Shown here: positions 53,430 through 64,000 of the stretch, piece after piece | How positions within the stretch are numbered: position 1 is the stretch's first letter | Layout: each line of letters starts with the position of its first letter | NCBI GenBank assembly: GCA_016893485.2 | Contig: JAFEKX020000001.1 | Span: 930,001 to 994,000, forward strand | DNA length: 64,000 bases | Direction of reading: 5' to 3' | Source of the DNA: Streptomyces sp. P3 | Lineage (GTDB): Bacteria > Actinomycetota > Actinomycetes > Streptomycetales > Streptomycetaceae | Notes under the pieces: model-generated | Told to the model about the DNA's origin: nothing | What the model saw: only the letters and a program-made list of their open reading frames with translations | Databases searched by the model: none | Made by a program: the position numbers and the translations under genes

Positions 53430-56089
53430 ATGCCGCTTCCGAGCCAGCCGACAGGCGAGCGCCGACCGCGCGCCATGGTCATCGACGGCGCGTGGCGTGC
53501 GCTCGGACCCGGGCTGGAATCGCTCAGCGGCCCCGGTGGCGCCCCGCTGACCCGGACGGTGAAGCTGATCCTGCTGCCGTTGATCGTCAGGCCGGCCCTG
53601 CACCCCGACCTCGCGGCGGACTTCCTCGCACCGGAACCGGCCGCGCGACTCGACGCGCTGCTACGGGAGTCCGGCGCGCGGCTCATCGCGACGGCACAGT
53701 GGTTCACCCTGCTCAAACGGACCCGCCGAGCGCTGGGCATCGTCGCGGGGCACCCCAGGATCTGTACTTCCAGCGGTGCTTCGAACTGGCCGCCGAGCAT
53801 GGTGAACCCGGCCCCGCCGCAGGCGCGTTGGCCAGGGCGGTCGTCGAGGACGTCGCGGGCGCGGACGGTGGTCGTACGGTCGATGCGCTGAAGCGATATC
53901 TGGCGGATGCCGTTCAATACGCGCGGCTGGAGCGGGAGTTGGCCGTCGCGTGGGATGGGCGGGCGTCGACTCCGGTCGGTGATACGGCCGTTGCGGTCGC
54001 GCTGGCCGGCGAGGTTCTGGAGGCCTGCTGTGGGGCGGAGGGGCCCCGGGACTCACCCGCGTACGCGTCCATGGTGGCGGCGGGACACGGCGGTCTGCTC
54101 GGGCGGGCCCTGTGGGCGCAGGCGGGCGGGGTCTGGGGGCGCGCGGATCTCCCGGCCCATCTCGGCCTGACCGAACGGCAGTTGCCGCCGCGTCCGGGGG
54201 TAGGCCGGGGTGCCTCGACGGCCACGTTGCCCGCACCGCTGGACCGCACGCTCTTCGAGCGGCTCTTCGTCGTCCTCCAATCGTCGTCCCGGCGCGAGGA
54301 GTTGCCCACGGTTCCGGAACTCGTCGGGCGCGAGGTCGGCCGGAGTTGCGCTCCGCTCGGCCTGTACGACGAGAGCCTGCGCGTCGCCGTCGTCCTCGGC
54401 GGGCGACTCGCCGTGGGTCTCGACCCGTTGGGTATCGAGACGCCCGCGCCGGGTCTCACCTCGGCACACCGGGCCGTCAACAGCCGCTGGCGCAGGGAGG
54501 CTTCGGTCCTGCGCGCCCGCCGGATGACCGTCTCCCCGCGCCCCGATCCGGACGGCGGTGTCCTGGACGCGCTCGCCCAGGATCTCCGGACGCCGTGGAC
54601 GGCGTACATGCGGCGGCTCTGGGTGCGGTTGCACGGGCGGGATGTACGGGATGCGGGGCTCGCGGATGCGGGGGCTGCCTGGGCTGTGCTCGACGGGGTC
54701 GCCCGGTCCGTGATGATGGACCATCGGGCTCGGGTGCGGGCGGCGTTGCGGTCGCTGTCGGTGGGGTCGGTGGGGTCGCAGGGTCGCAGGCAGCGCCTGA
54801 CCTTGCGCGTGCGGCCGAGTCGAGGAGCGCGTGATGGCGCGGGGGCCGACGAGGGCGAGGTCGTTGTCTCGCGGGGCGAGGACGGCACGGTTCACGTCGT
54901 CGGGGGCCTGTCGCCGCCTCCCGACTTCACCCGTGCGGTTCTCGACGTCGCCGGGGCAGCCCTCACCTGGCCCGGGCTCGGGAGGCGGGGTTGCCCACGG
55001 CCGAGATCCATGACGTGCAGCGCGCGCAACAGTGGCTGTGGGCGGTCTACGGCGAGCAGGTCGCCGCCGCCGTGCACGCCTGCGCGGTGGGCGAGTTGGC
55101 CAGTGCGCGGGTGCCCGCGGAGCCGACCCCGCTGGCGGGCAGCGCCACCCGGCTCGGCTTCGGGCACTGGGCGGCGCGGTGGTGGCCCGCGTCGCACCTG
55201 GACGGAGTCCCCGCGCTCCAACCGGACGTGCTCGGGCTGGAGTTGGCCGCGCTCACCCACGCCTGCCAGCAACTGTTCGACGCGGATGACGAGCAACCCG
55301 ACGACTGCGTGGCCGAGTTGATCGGGGACCACGATCTCGCCCTCGACGCGTTGATCCAGTGGTGGCACTCCACACCGCCGTCGAGCGGCACGGCACGCCA
55401 ACTGGAGAACGTCCTGCGGACGGTCGACGACGCGGCGGACAGCGCCGGGTTGGACGGGGAGGCGCTGCGGCACCTTCGCACGGCCCTGGATCGGCCCCGC
55501 CCGGACAGCCCTCCGGTCGATGCCGCCGCGCTGTTCGCACCACACGACGACTACGCCCTCGCCGCCGGTGAACCCCTTGTCACAGGCGGCCGGGTGATCG
55601 CGCGGGGCACGGGCATCAACGACTGGCGGCGCTACCCGCCCGGCTTCGTCGACGCCTCCGAGGCCGCCGTGTCCTGGACCGCCCGCGCACTCGGCGCACG
55701 ACGGCAGATCGAGGTCGAGGTCGTCGCGCACCTCGCGGCGCCGGTCGCCGAGGTGCCCTCGCGGCGGAGGTACGGGTGAACGACGGTCCCCGGAGTCGGG
55801 TGCCCCTCACCCGCGGGGTCGACATGTGGTCCGGGCGGGCCGACCTGGACCTCCCGGCCGGGGAGGCCGAGCCGCACATCGAACTCGGTGTACTGCTGCC
55901 CGGTTTCGACCCGGGGCCGGGTTCCGAAGGCGGCGCCGACCGCGAGGCGATCCGCGCACTGGTCCGGCGACGCCTCGCGACGGCGGCAGCAGCAACCCAG
56001 CTCGACGCACCCAACTCACCACCGGGGAAGCCACTTCGGCGCCCTTCCTCGCCGAGGTCGCCGCAGCCACCACTGACGAGGACTACTGA
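53430..56089 (+). CDS. large unrecognised protein, first gene of CHAT-TPR operon (frame slips)
   Basis: About 885 residues in at least four frame segments (slips near 53755, 54985, 55770 and 56005). The N-terminus (MPLPSQPTGERRP at ATG 53430) and central part are helix-rich and Arg/Ala-rich, with no membrane segment. The C-terminal half is beta-rich with a WRRYPPGFVDASEAAVSW segment and ends in ATTDEDY at 56089, just before the TPR gene. I recognise no domain. Gene order and operon structure suggest it is a scaffold or target of the CHAT protease; that is inference. Confidence 0.6.
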
Positions 56090-56092
56090 CGG

Positions 56093-57906
56093 ATGCCGGA
56101 CGAGAGAACCAACGGGCCGGTGGGCGGCGGAGTGAACCCCGCGACGGACGATGAGGTGGACCGCGCCACGGACACCGGCGTGAACCGCACTACCGACACT
56201 GAGGCGGACCACACCCCGGCCGACGGGGTGACGCAGCTCTACGGAGAGCCCTTCGACAGCGGTTTCGCCCGCGCCGAACAGCTTCAACTGGCCGCCGACC
56301 TCAGCACCGCGATCGGCGTCTACGAGGAGCTGCTCACCCTGGCCGAGTCCATCGAGGACTCCCCGACGTGCGGTTCCTGCGGGCACACCTCCTGTCGGAC
56401 ATCACAAGCGTCCGCCTCACCGCTACGGACCTGGCAGGCGCGGAGGACGCCAACCAGCGTTCCCGCGCCCTGCTCGACGGCATCGCGTCGGCGCCGATGG
56501 GCCCGCGCGGCCGTCAGCTGTGGCTGGAGATGCTGCTGCGGACGCTGATCGCCGGGTCCGACCTCCTGCGCAGGACCGGGCGGCTGGACGAGGCGCTTGC
56601 CTGTCTCGACGAAGCGGCGCTCCGGCTGCCCGAGTTCGACGACCCCGACGGGCTGCGCAGCTCCGAACTCGGCCTGAACCGCGTGCACTTGCTGATGGAC
56701 CGGGCCGAGTGGGGAGCCGCCGAGGACCAGGCGTCGGCGCTGCTGTCGACCACGCCGACGACCGCCGTGGAGACAGTCCCTCGGCTGCTGGTCGCGCTGG
56801 GGCTGATCTGCTCCTCCACCGGGCGGTTCGACGCGGCCGAGGACTACTTCGCCCGCGCGGAGGACCACTTCCGGGCGATCGGCGACACCGGCGGCGAGCG
56901 GACGCTGCTCGCGCACCGGGCGTACGCGGCGATGCACCGGGGTGAACTCGGCCTGGCGGAGCGGTTGTTCGCGGAGGCCTCCGCGTTCTTCGAGCGGCAG
57001 CGGTGGTTCGGCGACCTGGCGGTGTGCGAGCAGGCCCGTGCCTTTCTCGCCGGGCGGCGCGGTGACGCCCTCGGCGCGGAGGACCTGTTGGCGGCGAGTC
57101 TGTCCCGGTTCGAGCGCCTCGGCGCCTCGATCGCCGCCGCCGACACGATGCTGCTGGGCGCCCAACACGCGTACGACCGGGGCGACATCGACGAGATGAA
57201 ACGGCTGGCCCAGAGCGCCCGTGACGTGTACCAGGAGCGGGAGGTGTACGAGCGGTGCGCGCAGGTCGACCTCATGCTCGCGCGCACCCTTGAGGACAAC
57301 CTCAGCCGGACCGACCACGGCGACCACGAACGGCGGTCCGTCGACACCGCGCTCGCCCTCGCCCTGCCCGCCGCCCTGGCCCTGGAGGCGGCGCGGTACG
57401 ACTTCACGACCGCCCACGCCCGCAGCCAGTGGCTCCAACTGGCCGACGAGGCGATGCAGTTGGTGTTCCGTCTCGCGATCCGCCGCCAGGACCAGGGCCT
57501 GCTCTTCGAACTCGCCGAACACCGTTGCGCGGGCGCCTCGTTGGCCCTGGACCACCCCTCGCCCGCGCGACCGTCCGACGGCACGACGTCGGTCTTCCCG
57601 AGCGCGGCCATGAAGTCGTACGGACCCCCCGAGCGCACCGAGGGCTCGATGACGCTCGGCGGTGTCGCGGCGGAGGCCGCCGCCTCGGTCGGGCTGCGGG
57701 TCGCACCGCCGCCGAAGGTGCGGATGTCGGCACAGTCGGGCCCGGGCCGGGTCGCGCTCCAGGAGTACATCGCCGCGGCCGAGTTCCGGTACCGCCGACG
57801 GATCGTGCACGAGGAGGAGGTGCCGTTCTGGATCACCGACGACATGACGAGCCGCCCGGTGGTCCAGGTCCGACTGGCCGACGCCGGTGACCTGTTCATG
57901 ACCTGA
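56093..57906 (+). CDS. TPR-repeat protein of CHAT operon (frame slip)
   Basis: About 604 residues. ATG 56093 is four bases after the previous stop. Acidic, low-complexity N-terminus (ATDDEVDRATDTGVNRTTD), then tandem TPR-like helices: GRLDEALACLDEAALRLPE, GRFDAAEDYFARAEDHFRAI, GELGLAERLFAEASAFFERQ. A slip near 56370 joins LLTLAESIEDSP to DVRFLRAHLL. The C-terminus has beta segments. TPR proteins next to CHAT proteases act as sensors or adaptors (known for related systems), so this is a likely regulator. Confidence 0.8.
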
Positions 57907-57907
57907 C

Positions 57908-59108
57908 GTGGGCGGGCGGGGCCCGGGGTTTCGGCACCGGTCACGGACCCGGGGCCGAAGTCGACCAGGCGGCAGGGCAGTTGGCGGACGCGCTGCCGGG
58001 GGCGGGCGACGGCACTGAAGGCATGCGGCGGGCCTTCGACGCGGGCGCGCTGACCGAGCGCGGGAGGGAGCGCCGACTCTCGCGGGCCTTGGCCGAGGCG
58101 TTGTGGCCGGAGGAACTCACCGCGCAGCTACGCCAGGTGGCGGAGCGGGCGGGCCGTCCCCTCGTACGGATCCAGCCATCGCCCCGCGTCGCCCAGGTCC
58201 CCTGGGAACTGCTCGCCGTCGACGCCGACACCGACGTACGGCTCATCGATCTCGCGGACGTCGTGACCACCGCACCGGCGTCCCTGCGGCCACGGACTCC
58301 GGCGGCCTCTCAGCCGCAGGATGCGGACGCGGGCCCGGTCGTCCTCGTCCTCGACCCCCGTGTCCCCGGCTTCCGCGCCGACTCCGCGCTCGGCTCGGTC
58401 CTGGGGCCGCCCGGCTCCGACCCGGAGCTGTCGTCCCTGGTCCGGGATCGCCTCGACGCGGGTCCCGTCGTACCGTCCGTGACCGCCCCGGCCGAGGCCT
58501 TCCGCCGCACCGACCTGGACCGGGACTGGCTGAGCGAGGTGCTGCGCAAGGGCGCGCGCAGGCTGCTGTACGTCGGGCATGTGAGCGGTGCGCCGGTCGA
58601 GGGCGGCCAGAGCGAGGACGGCACCCTCCACCTGTGCTGCGGCGCGGGCGCGACCGGGCTCGCCGAACCGCTCCGCACCCACCGCCCGCTCTCCGCCAAG
58701 GACCTCCTGCTGGGCTCGCTCCCGCTGCGTGCGGACGGTGAGCCGGGGGCGCGGATCTGGCCCGCGCCGCCCCGGGTCGCCCTCATCGGCTGTGAGAGCG
58801 GCGGGGAGCTGCGGTTCGCCGAGTCGTTCGGCCTGGCGACGGCGATGCTGCACAACGGCGCCGAACTGGTCACCGCCACCCGCTGGGCCCTGCCGACCAG
58901 CTTCGCCTTCCACCGGCTCGCCCAACTGCCCGCGTCCGTACGCCCATTGACGGAGGCGATCGTCGCCGTGGACACCGCGCACGAGCACGAGGACCCCGTG
59001 CAGAGCCTCGGCGGCTGGCAGCGCGAGCAGTTGGACCGCTGGCGCGCGGAGGGCCGTATCGAGCACGCGCCGTTGGTATGGGCGGCGATGACCTCCATCG
59101 TCGTATGA
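57908..59108 (+). CDS. CHAT-domain caspase-like protease (start uncertain)
   Basis: CHAT-family (caspase-like) cysteine protease, about 400 residues, of which the open frame gives about 375. The His is in LLYVGHVSGAP and the Cys in ALIGCESGGELRFAESFGLA, with preceding strand and spacing typical of CHAT. The N-terminal region (PRVAQVPWELLAVDADTDV) is a CHAT-type alpha/beta lead. GTG 57908 would need a slip to enter the main frame; otherwise TTG 57981. It lies directly after the TPR gene. CHAT proteases cut proteins, often in defence or cell-death systems. Confidence 0.85.
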
Positions 59109-59145
59109 CCCACCCGTCGTATGACCCACCCCAGCGCAGCGCCGG

Positions 59146-60374
59146 TCAGAGCCGGACGATGATCAGGGCCGTGTCGTCGGTGGCACCCCGTGCGGGAGCA
59201 GTTCGAGGAGTACGGCGTCGGCGAGGGCCTCGGGGTCGGTGTCGAGGTGGCGGAGGAGGGAGTCGGCGAGGCGGGCGAGGCCGGTGTCGATGTCCTCGCG
59301 GCGGCGCTCCACGAGGCCGTCGGTGTAGAGGACGAGGGTGGAGCCGCGGGAGAACGTGGTGGTGGCCTGGGGGCGGCGCATCGGGTCGGGTCGGGCGTCG
59401 AGGGGCGGGTCGGTGGCCCGGTCCAGGAATTCGACGCGGCCGTCGGGGTGGACCAGGGCGGGCGGTGGGTGACCGGCGCTGCTGTAGGTGATGGTGAGGC
59501 GGTCGAAGTCGACGAACGTGGTGACGGCCGTGGCGGACTCGGCGCCGTCGACCACGTTGGCGTAGCGGCCCAGGACGTCGAGGGCCTCGGCGGGGCCGGC
59601 CGCGACGCGTGAGGTGGCGCTCAGGGCGCTGCGCAGCTGGCCCATGACGCCGGCGGCGGCCAGGCCGTGGCCGACGACGTCGCCGACGGAGACGCCGATG
59701 CGGTCGCCGCCGACCAGGTCGACGACGTCGTACCAGTCGCCGCAGACGTTCAGGGAGCCGACGGCCGGCCGGTAGCGGACGGCGATCTGGTGACGGGCGC
59801 GCTGGCGGCGGGTGGGGAGCATCGCGTCCTGGAGGGCGAGGGCGACCTCGCGTTCGCGGGCGTGGGCGTTGCGCAGCCGGTCGTTGAGCTCCTGGAGTTC
59901 GCGGGCGCGGGTGTACAGCTCGGCCTCCAGGACGCGGGTGCGACCGCCGCCGGAGCCGGCGCGGGCCCGGATCAGTTCGGTGACCTCCTCGACCCGGTGG
60001 ACGAGGAGGACGACCTTGCCGTCCGGGCCGAGCACGGGGGCGTTGACCGGGCTCCAGTAGCGCTGCTCCCACTCTCCGGGGCGGGCCGTCGACTCGACGT
60101 CGTAGCGCTGGAGGGCCATGGCGTCGCGTTCGCCGGTGGACAGGACGCGGCGCAGGGAGGTCTCCAGGTTGCGCATGCCGGTGGCGGCCGGATCGTGCGG
60201 GTTGTCGGGGAAGACGTCGAAGAGGAAGCGGCCGACGACCTGCTCGCGGGTGCGGCCGGACATACGGAGGAACTCCTCGTCGGCGTCCGCGTACACCAGG
60301 TCGGGGGTCAGCAGGGCCACCATGCCGGGCAGCGCCTGGAACACCGCCGCGTAGTCGATCTCCGCGTCCGTCAT
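59146..60374 (-). CDS. PAS-SpoIIE phosphatase (frame slip)
   Basis: About 409 residues. ATG 60374 (MTDAEIDYAAVFQALPGMVA) opens a PAS domain (to about 120), followed by a coiled coil (ARELQELNDRLRNAHARERE) and a SpoIIE catalytic domain: NVCGDWYDVVDL, VSVGDVVGHGLAAAG, YSSAGHPPPALV, LYTDGLVERRRED. A slip near 59190 joins LLPHG to ATDDTALIIVRL, ending 59146. Convergent with the CHAT gene. Signal-responsive PP2C; target unknown. Confidence 0.9.
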
Positions 60375-60497
60375 GGCCCTGCCACCAATCACCGCTATCA
60401 CACCATTTTCCCACGATATAAGCAGACCGGATGCACCCCAGGGGGCACTTTGCGGTCACTCGGTCACTCAGCGCCACATGGTCGATAGGGTGCCCCG

Positions 60498-61063
60498 GTG
60501 ACCACGCCTTCCTCGCCCACCCGGTTGATCGTGCTGCGCGGCAACAGCGCCTCCGGCAAGAGTTCCGTCGCCACCGGTCTGCGTGAGGAGTACGGCCGCG
60601 GGATCGCCCTGGTGCGCCAGGACGTCCTGCGGCGCGCGGTGTTGCGCGAGCGCGACATCGCGGGCGGCGCGAACATCGGCCTGATCGACCTGACCGTCCG
60701 GCACGCCCTGGCGCACGGCTTCCACACCGTGCTGGAAGGCATCCTCCACGTCCCCACTACGGCGAGATGCTGGCCGGGCTGCTCGCCGACCACCCGGGGC
60801 GCACCCACTGCTACTACCTCGACGTGCCGTTCGAGGAGACCCTGGCGCGGCACGCCACCAAGCCCATCGCGGACGAGGTCTCCGAGGAGCAACTCCGGGA
60901 GTGGTACACGCCGTTGGACCTGTTGCCGGGCGGTGTGGAGACGGTGATCCCGGTGACGAGCCCGCTGGAGGGGACGGTCGACCGGGTGCTGCACGAGTCC
61001 GGGCTCTGTGCCTCACCGTGCGCTCACGTGCGCCCCGTTCCCGCTCGTACGCTGGCACCGTGA
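60498..61063 (+). CDS. P-loop kinase (frame slip)
   Basis: About 188-residue AAA/zeta-toxin-like P-loop kinase. GTG 60498. Walker A GNSASGKSS, then VRQDVLRR and an HTVLEGILHVP segment; a slip near 60760 joins it to MLAGLLADHPG. The C-terminal half (YLDVPFEETLARHATKP) looks like a gluconate-kinase or nucleoside-kinase type lid. Substrate unknown. Its stop overlaps the next gene's GTG start (GTGA), so they are coupled. Confidence 0.8.
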
Positions 61064-61939
61064 TCGACGGCGAGAGTGCGGGTGGCGCTGCGGCGCGGCT
61101 CACCGGGTGTGCGGTGACCGGTGAGCGTCCGTTGTCCGGGGCGGTCGTCGAAGTCACCCTGGACGGTGGGCAGTTGGTGGTGGTCAAGGGCGACGACGCG
61201 CCGGGCGCGGTGGCTGCCGAGGCGGCGGGGCTGCGGTGGCTGGCGGACGCAGGGGCGGTGCGTGTCCCCGCCGTGCGCGGGGTGGACGAACGCTGGCTGG
61301 TCACCGACCTCGTCCGCACCGGGCCGCCGAGTGCGCGGGCCGCCGTCCGGTTCGGCCGGGACCTGGCCGCGCTGCACGCCTCGGGCGCACCCGCGTTCGG
61401 GGCACCCCCGCCGGGCGGCCCCCCCGGACGCGTACATCGGGCTCGCACCGATGCGCAATGTCCCCGCCGACGACTGGCCCAACTGGTATGCCGGGCAACG
61501 GGTGTTGCCCTATCTGCGGCGCGCGGTCGACGCGGGGACCCTGCGGCCCGCCGAGGCGTCCGTGGTGGAGGCGGTCTGCGAACGGCTGCCCCGACTCGCC
61601 GGTCCCGCCGAGCCGCCCGCCCGACTCCACGGCGACCTGTGGAACGGCAACGTGCTCTGGGGCGCCGACGGCCACGTCCGGCTGATCGACCCGGCCGCAC
61701 ACGGCGGCCATCGGGAGACCGACCTCGCGATGCTGCGTCTCTTCGGCTGCCCACACCTCTCCGACGTGCTGGCCGGTTATCAGGAGGCCGCCCCGCTCGC
61801 CCCCGGCTGGTCCGACCGCGTCGGGCTGCACCAGTTGTTTCCGCTGCTGGTGCATGTGGTGCTGTTCGGGCGGGGTTACGCGGAGCGGGCGGTGGCTGCG
61901 GCGCGGAGGCTCTGGCCGGGTAAAACCGGCCAGGGCTAA
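61060..61939 (+). CDS. fructosamine kinase-family protein (frame slip)
   Basis: About 293-residue aminoglycoside-phosphotransferase-fold kinase of the fructosamine-3-kinase family. GTG 61060. DWPNWYAGQRVLPYLRRA, HGDLWNGNVLWG (catalytic Asp/Asn) and LIDPAAHGGHRETDLAML (metal Asp) are diagnostic. A slip near 61420 joins GAPPPGG to the region before LAPMRNV. Phosphorylates ketoamines to allow removal of glycated amines, inferred from family. Coupled to the P-loop kinase gene. Confidence 0.88.
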
Positions 61940-62136
61940 CCGGCACGACCCGCCTCACGGCGCCAGTCGGTGACGTTCGGCTCCTCGACGCCGGATTCGT
62001 TCCCCGGGTGCGAAGTTCGCCGGACGCCGCGGACGGCTCGCGCGCGGACGGTCGTACGAAAAGGTGGACGTACGTACGGAAAGATCGGGTGGATCGGTGA
62101 GAAGCACCCCTCAACGCCCCGCACCAGGCCGAGCGG

Positions 62137-63357
62137 CTAAGCCGGACTTCTCGGTCGGAGGCGGGCGGCGATCGCGGCCACGTCGTCCTCGGCCTCCTGG
62201 ACGTGGAGGCGCAGCACGATGTCGTCGAGGAGGCGGGAGACGCCCTGGCCGGGGTGGAGGCGGAGCCGGGCCAGCCGGCCGAGGGAGACGTCGATGTCCT
62301 CGCCGCGGCGCTCGACCAGGCCGTCGGTGAACATGACCAGGGTGTCCTCGGGGTGAGGGTGAGCGTGGTCATCTCGAAGTCGGCGAGGCCGGTGCCGAGG
62401 GGCGGTCCGACGGGGACGGGGATGAGTTCGCCGGCGCCGTCGCGGTGGAAGACGGCGGGCGGGAGATGGCCGGCGCTGGCGAAGGCGGCCGTGCCGCGCT
62501 CCGGGTCGAGGAGGGCCAGGAGACAGGTCGCGGGACGGCGGTTGTGCTCCTCGGACATGGCGGTGTCCATCTGGCGCAGGATGCGGTGGGGCGGCAGGTC
62601 GGTGGAGGCGACGTAGCGCAGCATCGAGCGGTACGCGTTCATGTCGACGGCGGCGTCCAGGCCGTGCCCCATGACGTCGCCGATGACGAGGAGGGTGCGG
62701 CCGTAGTGCAGGCGTACGGCCTCGAACCAGTCGCCGCCGACGAGGGTGCCGGTGCCCGCGGGGAGGTAGCGGGTGGCCATGTCGACGTTGGGGTGGGGGC
62801 GGCTGGGTTCGGTGAGCAGGACCTGCTGGAGGTTGAGGGCGGTGGTGCGCAGGCGGTGGTGTTCGACGGCGTGGTGCAGGTGGGCGGCGGTGAGGCGGGC
62901 CGCGTAGTGCACGCATGCGGCCTCGGCGTCGGTGAAGGTGCGGCCGGCGCGGATCGCGAGGAGGGCGCCGTAGGCCTGCCCCAGGCGGTCAGGGGACGGA
63001 GAGGGCGGCGATGACGCCGTGGTCGTTCGTGGTGAAGGAGGTGGTGATGGGGTGGCCCGCGTCCAGAGCGCGGACCATGACGTCCTCGCGGGGCGCGGTG
63101 CGGAGGCTGTCGAGGAGTTCCTTGTGGCCCTCGGCCGCCATCGGGTGGAGCATGCCGTGCGGGGCGGGGCGTGCCTCGTCCTGCGCGAACAGGTCCACGG
63201 CCGCGGCGTCGCACAGCCCGTCGACCAGGAACCGCGCGCACTCAGCCGCCGTCCTGCGTTCGTCGAGCGTCGACCCGATGGCCGAGACGGCCCGCTCCGC
63301 GAGCACGAACCGATCCGCCGGACCCACCTCTGACCCGTCTACCCCGTCGCCGTCCAC
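62137..63357 (-). CDS. GAF-type sensor SpoIIE phosphatase (frame slips)
   Basis: About 407 residues. GTG 63357 is chosen; N-terminus ADRFVLAERAVSAIGSTLD, a GAF-like domain to about 170 (DAAAVDLFAQDE), then SpoIIE catalytic domain: GGDWFEAVRLH, VIGDVMGHGLDAAVDM, FASAGHLPPAVF, FTDGLVERRGEDIDVSL. Slips near 62995 and 62355. Ends at 62137 with AEDDVAAIAARLRPRSPA. Fourth SpoIIE phosphatase in the window; no anti-sigma or antagonist gene next to it. Confidence 0.9.
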
Positions 63358-63566
63358 ACCCGTCCCTTTCTGCCGCCCCCATCCCAACACCCGCGCGGGC
63401 GTTCGGGCGGTAGCGACCCGTGGTGGGGTCCGATCGGTTGGGGCGAGGACTGGTCCCGGGGTGCGAAACTCCGTGGCCGGATGGCTCGTACCGCCGATAT
63501 CGTCCGGTCCGATCCCTTGATCCGATCCCGTGCCCCCTCCGCAGCGGGCGACTGAGAGCTGATCCG

Positions 63567-63920
63567 ATGACGAACCGGCGCCCCACGACCGCCCTCTGGC
63601 GCCCGACCGGCCCCGAGGAGCTGGACCTGGTCCGCGCTCTGGACTGGCGTGCCTGGCCGCCCCGGCTGCCGGAGCAGCCGATCTTCTACCCGGTCCTGAA
63701 CGAGGACTACGCGATCAGGATCGCCAGGGACTGGAACGTCAAGCACGACGGCGCCGGTTTCGTGACGCGCTTCGACGTGGACACGGAGTTCCTGTCGCGC
63801 TACCCCGTCCAGCAGGCGGGCGGCCGGACGATCCTGGAGCTGTGGGTCCCTGCCGAGGAGCTGGACGAGTTCAACGCCCACATCGTCGGGGAGATCCGGG
63901 TGGTGCACGAGTTCCGCTGA
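63567..63920 (+). CDS. conserved hypothetical protein (often annotated ADP-ribosylation/crystallin J1)
   Basis: Intact 117-residue protein. ATG 63567. Reads RPTGPEELDLVRALDWRAWP, FYPVLNEDYAIRIARDWNV, and ends ELDEFNAHIVGEIRVVHEFR. The family is common in Streptomyces and often carries the name ADP-ribosylation/crystallin J1, which I cannot confirm from sequence: no ADP-ribosylglycohydrolase motif is visible. Cytoplasmic; function unknown. Confidence 0.8.
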   Translation: MTNRRPTTALWRPTGPEELDLVRALDWRAWPPRLPEQPIFYPVLNEDYAIRIARDWNVKHDGAGFVTRFDVDTEFLSRYPVQQAGGRTILELWVPAEELDEFNAHIVGEIRVVHEFR

Positions 63921-64000
63921 ACCCGGGGTTGTCGTCCTCGGGTGCTGCGCAAGCTTTTTCGGGCCGGTTTCCGTTCTCGAGCTGCCTGGCCGATCTACGG

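Overview
The window is about 72% GC, has Streptomyces-type codon usage, and carries gene families typical of Streptomyces: a chaplin, Cys-free ribosomal protein paralogues, SpoIIE-type phosphatases, CBM13 secreted enzymes, a FurA/KatG pair and MASE1. The mix of sugar-use loci, secreted hydrolases and stress genes suggests a chromosome arm rather than the core; this is inference. Most longer genes are broken by single-base frame slips inside otherwise conserved domains. Where the frame can be rebuilt, the fault is usually one missing base in a G or C run, so I read them as sequence errors and give each gene one full-length span, with slips noted.

Layout. 1-8045: sugar locus with a LacI regulator, a GH106-like rhamnosidase, an MFS transporter and an arabinose/fucose-isomerase-like protein, with shared AAAACGTT sites. 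8058-9596: small conserved proteins. 9636-13772: a second LacI regulator and a divergent ribose-type ABC importer. 13907-17249: argG, an M20 peptidase and a TerD-family protein. 17215-21199: rhomboid-like protein, two SpoIIE phosphatases and a MASE1 membrane protein. 21374-22031: L33-L31-L36 paralogues lacking cysteine. 22184-26849: NhaA-DsbA fusion, phosphoglucomutase, SGNH lipase. 27147-30240: membrane nuclease-like protein, chaplin, flavoprotein, Ser/Thr kinase. 30366-33050: furA-katG. 33084-33772: remnants of an acyl-CoA ligase and a MaoC-type dehydratase. 33802-39689: MBL hydrolase, aldo-keto reductase, DyP peroxidase, NPP1 protein, alpha/beta hydrolase, membrane protein. 39991-44965: three secreted CBM13 proteins (GH18-like, GH55-like beta-helix, ThuA-like) behind a chitinase-type promoter element and before a strong terminator. 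45121-47048: TetR, SDR, hypothetical. 47099-50339: DoxX/DM13 pair, then a TetR and a divergent lipoprotein esterase sharing twin palindromic operators. 50483-59108: PASTA-like protein and a divergent cluster with a three-gene operon (scaffold-like protein, TPR protein, CHAT protease). 59146-63920: PAS and GAF SpoIIE phosphatases, a P-loop kinase, a fructosamine-kinase-like protein and a small conserved protein.

The best candidate for a poorly described system is the CHAT-TPR operon (53430-59108) with its divergent partners (51131-53302). It has the make-up of a regulated caspase-like protease module: a TPR sensor/adaptor, a protease with His and Cys in place, and a large unrecognised third protein. 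The CBM13 triad and the twin-operator TetR/esterase pair are the next most distinctive loci. I found no tRNA, rRNA, CRISPR array, insertion sequence or attachment site.
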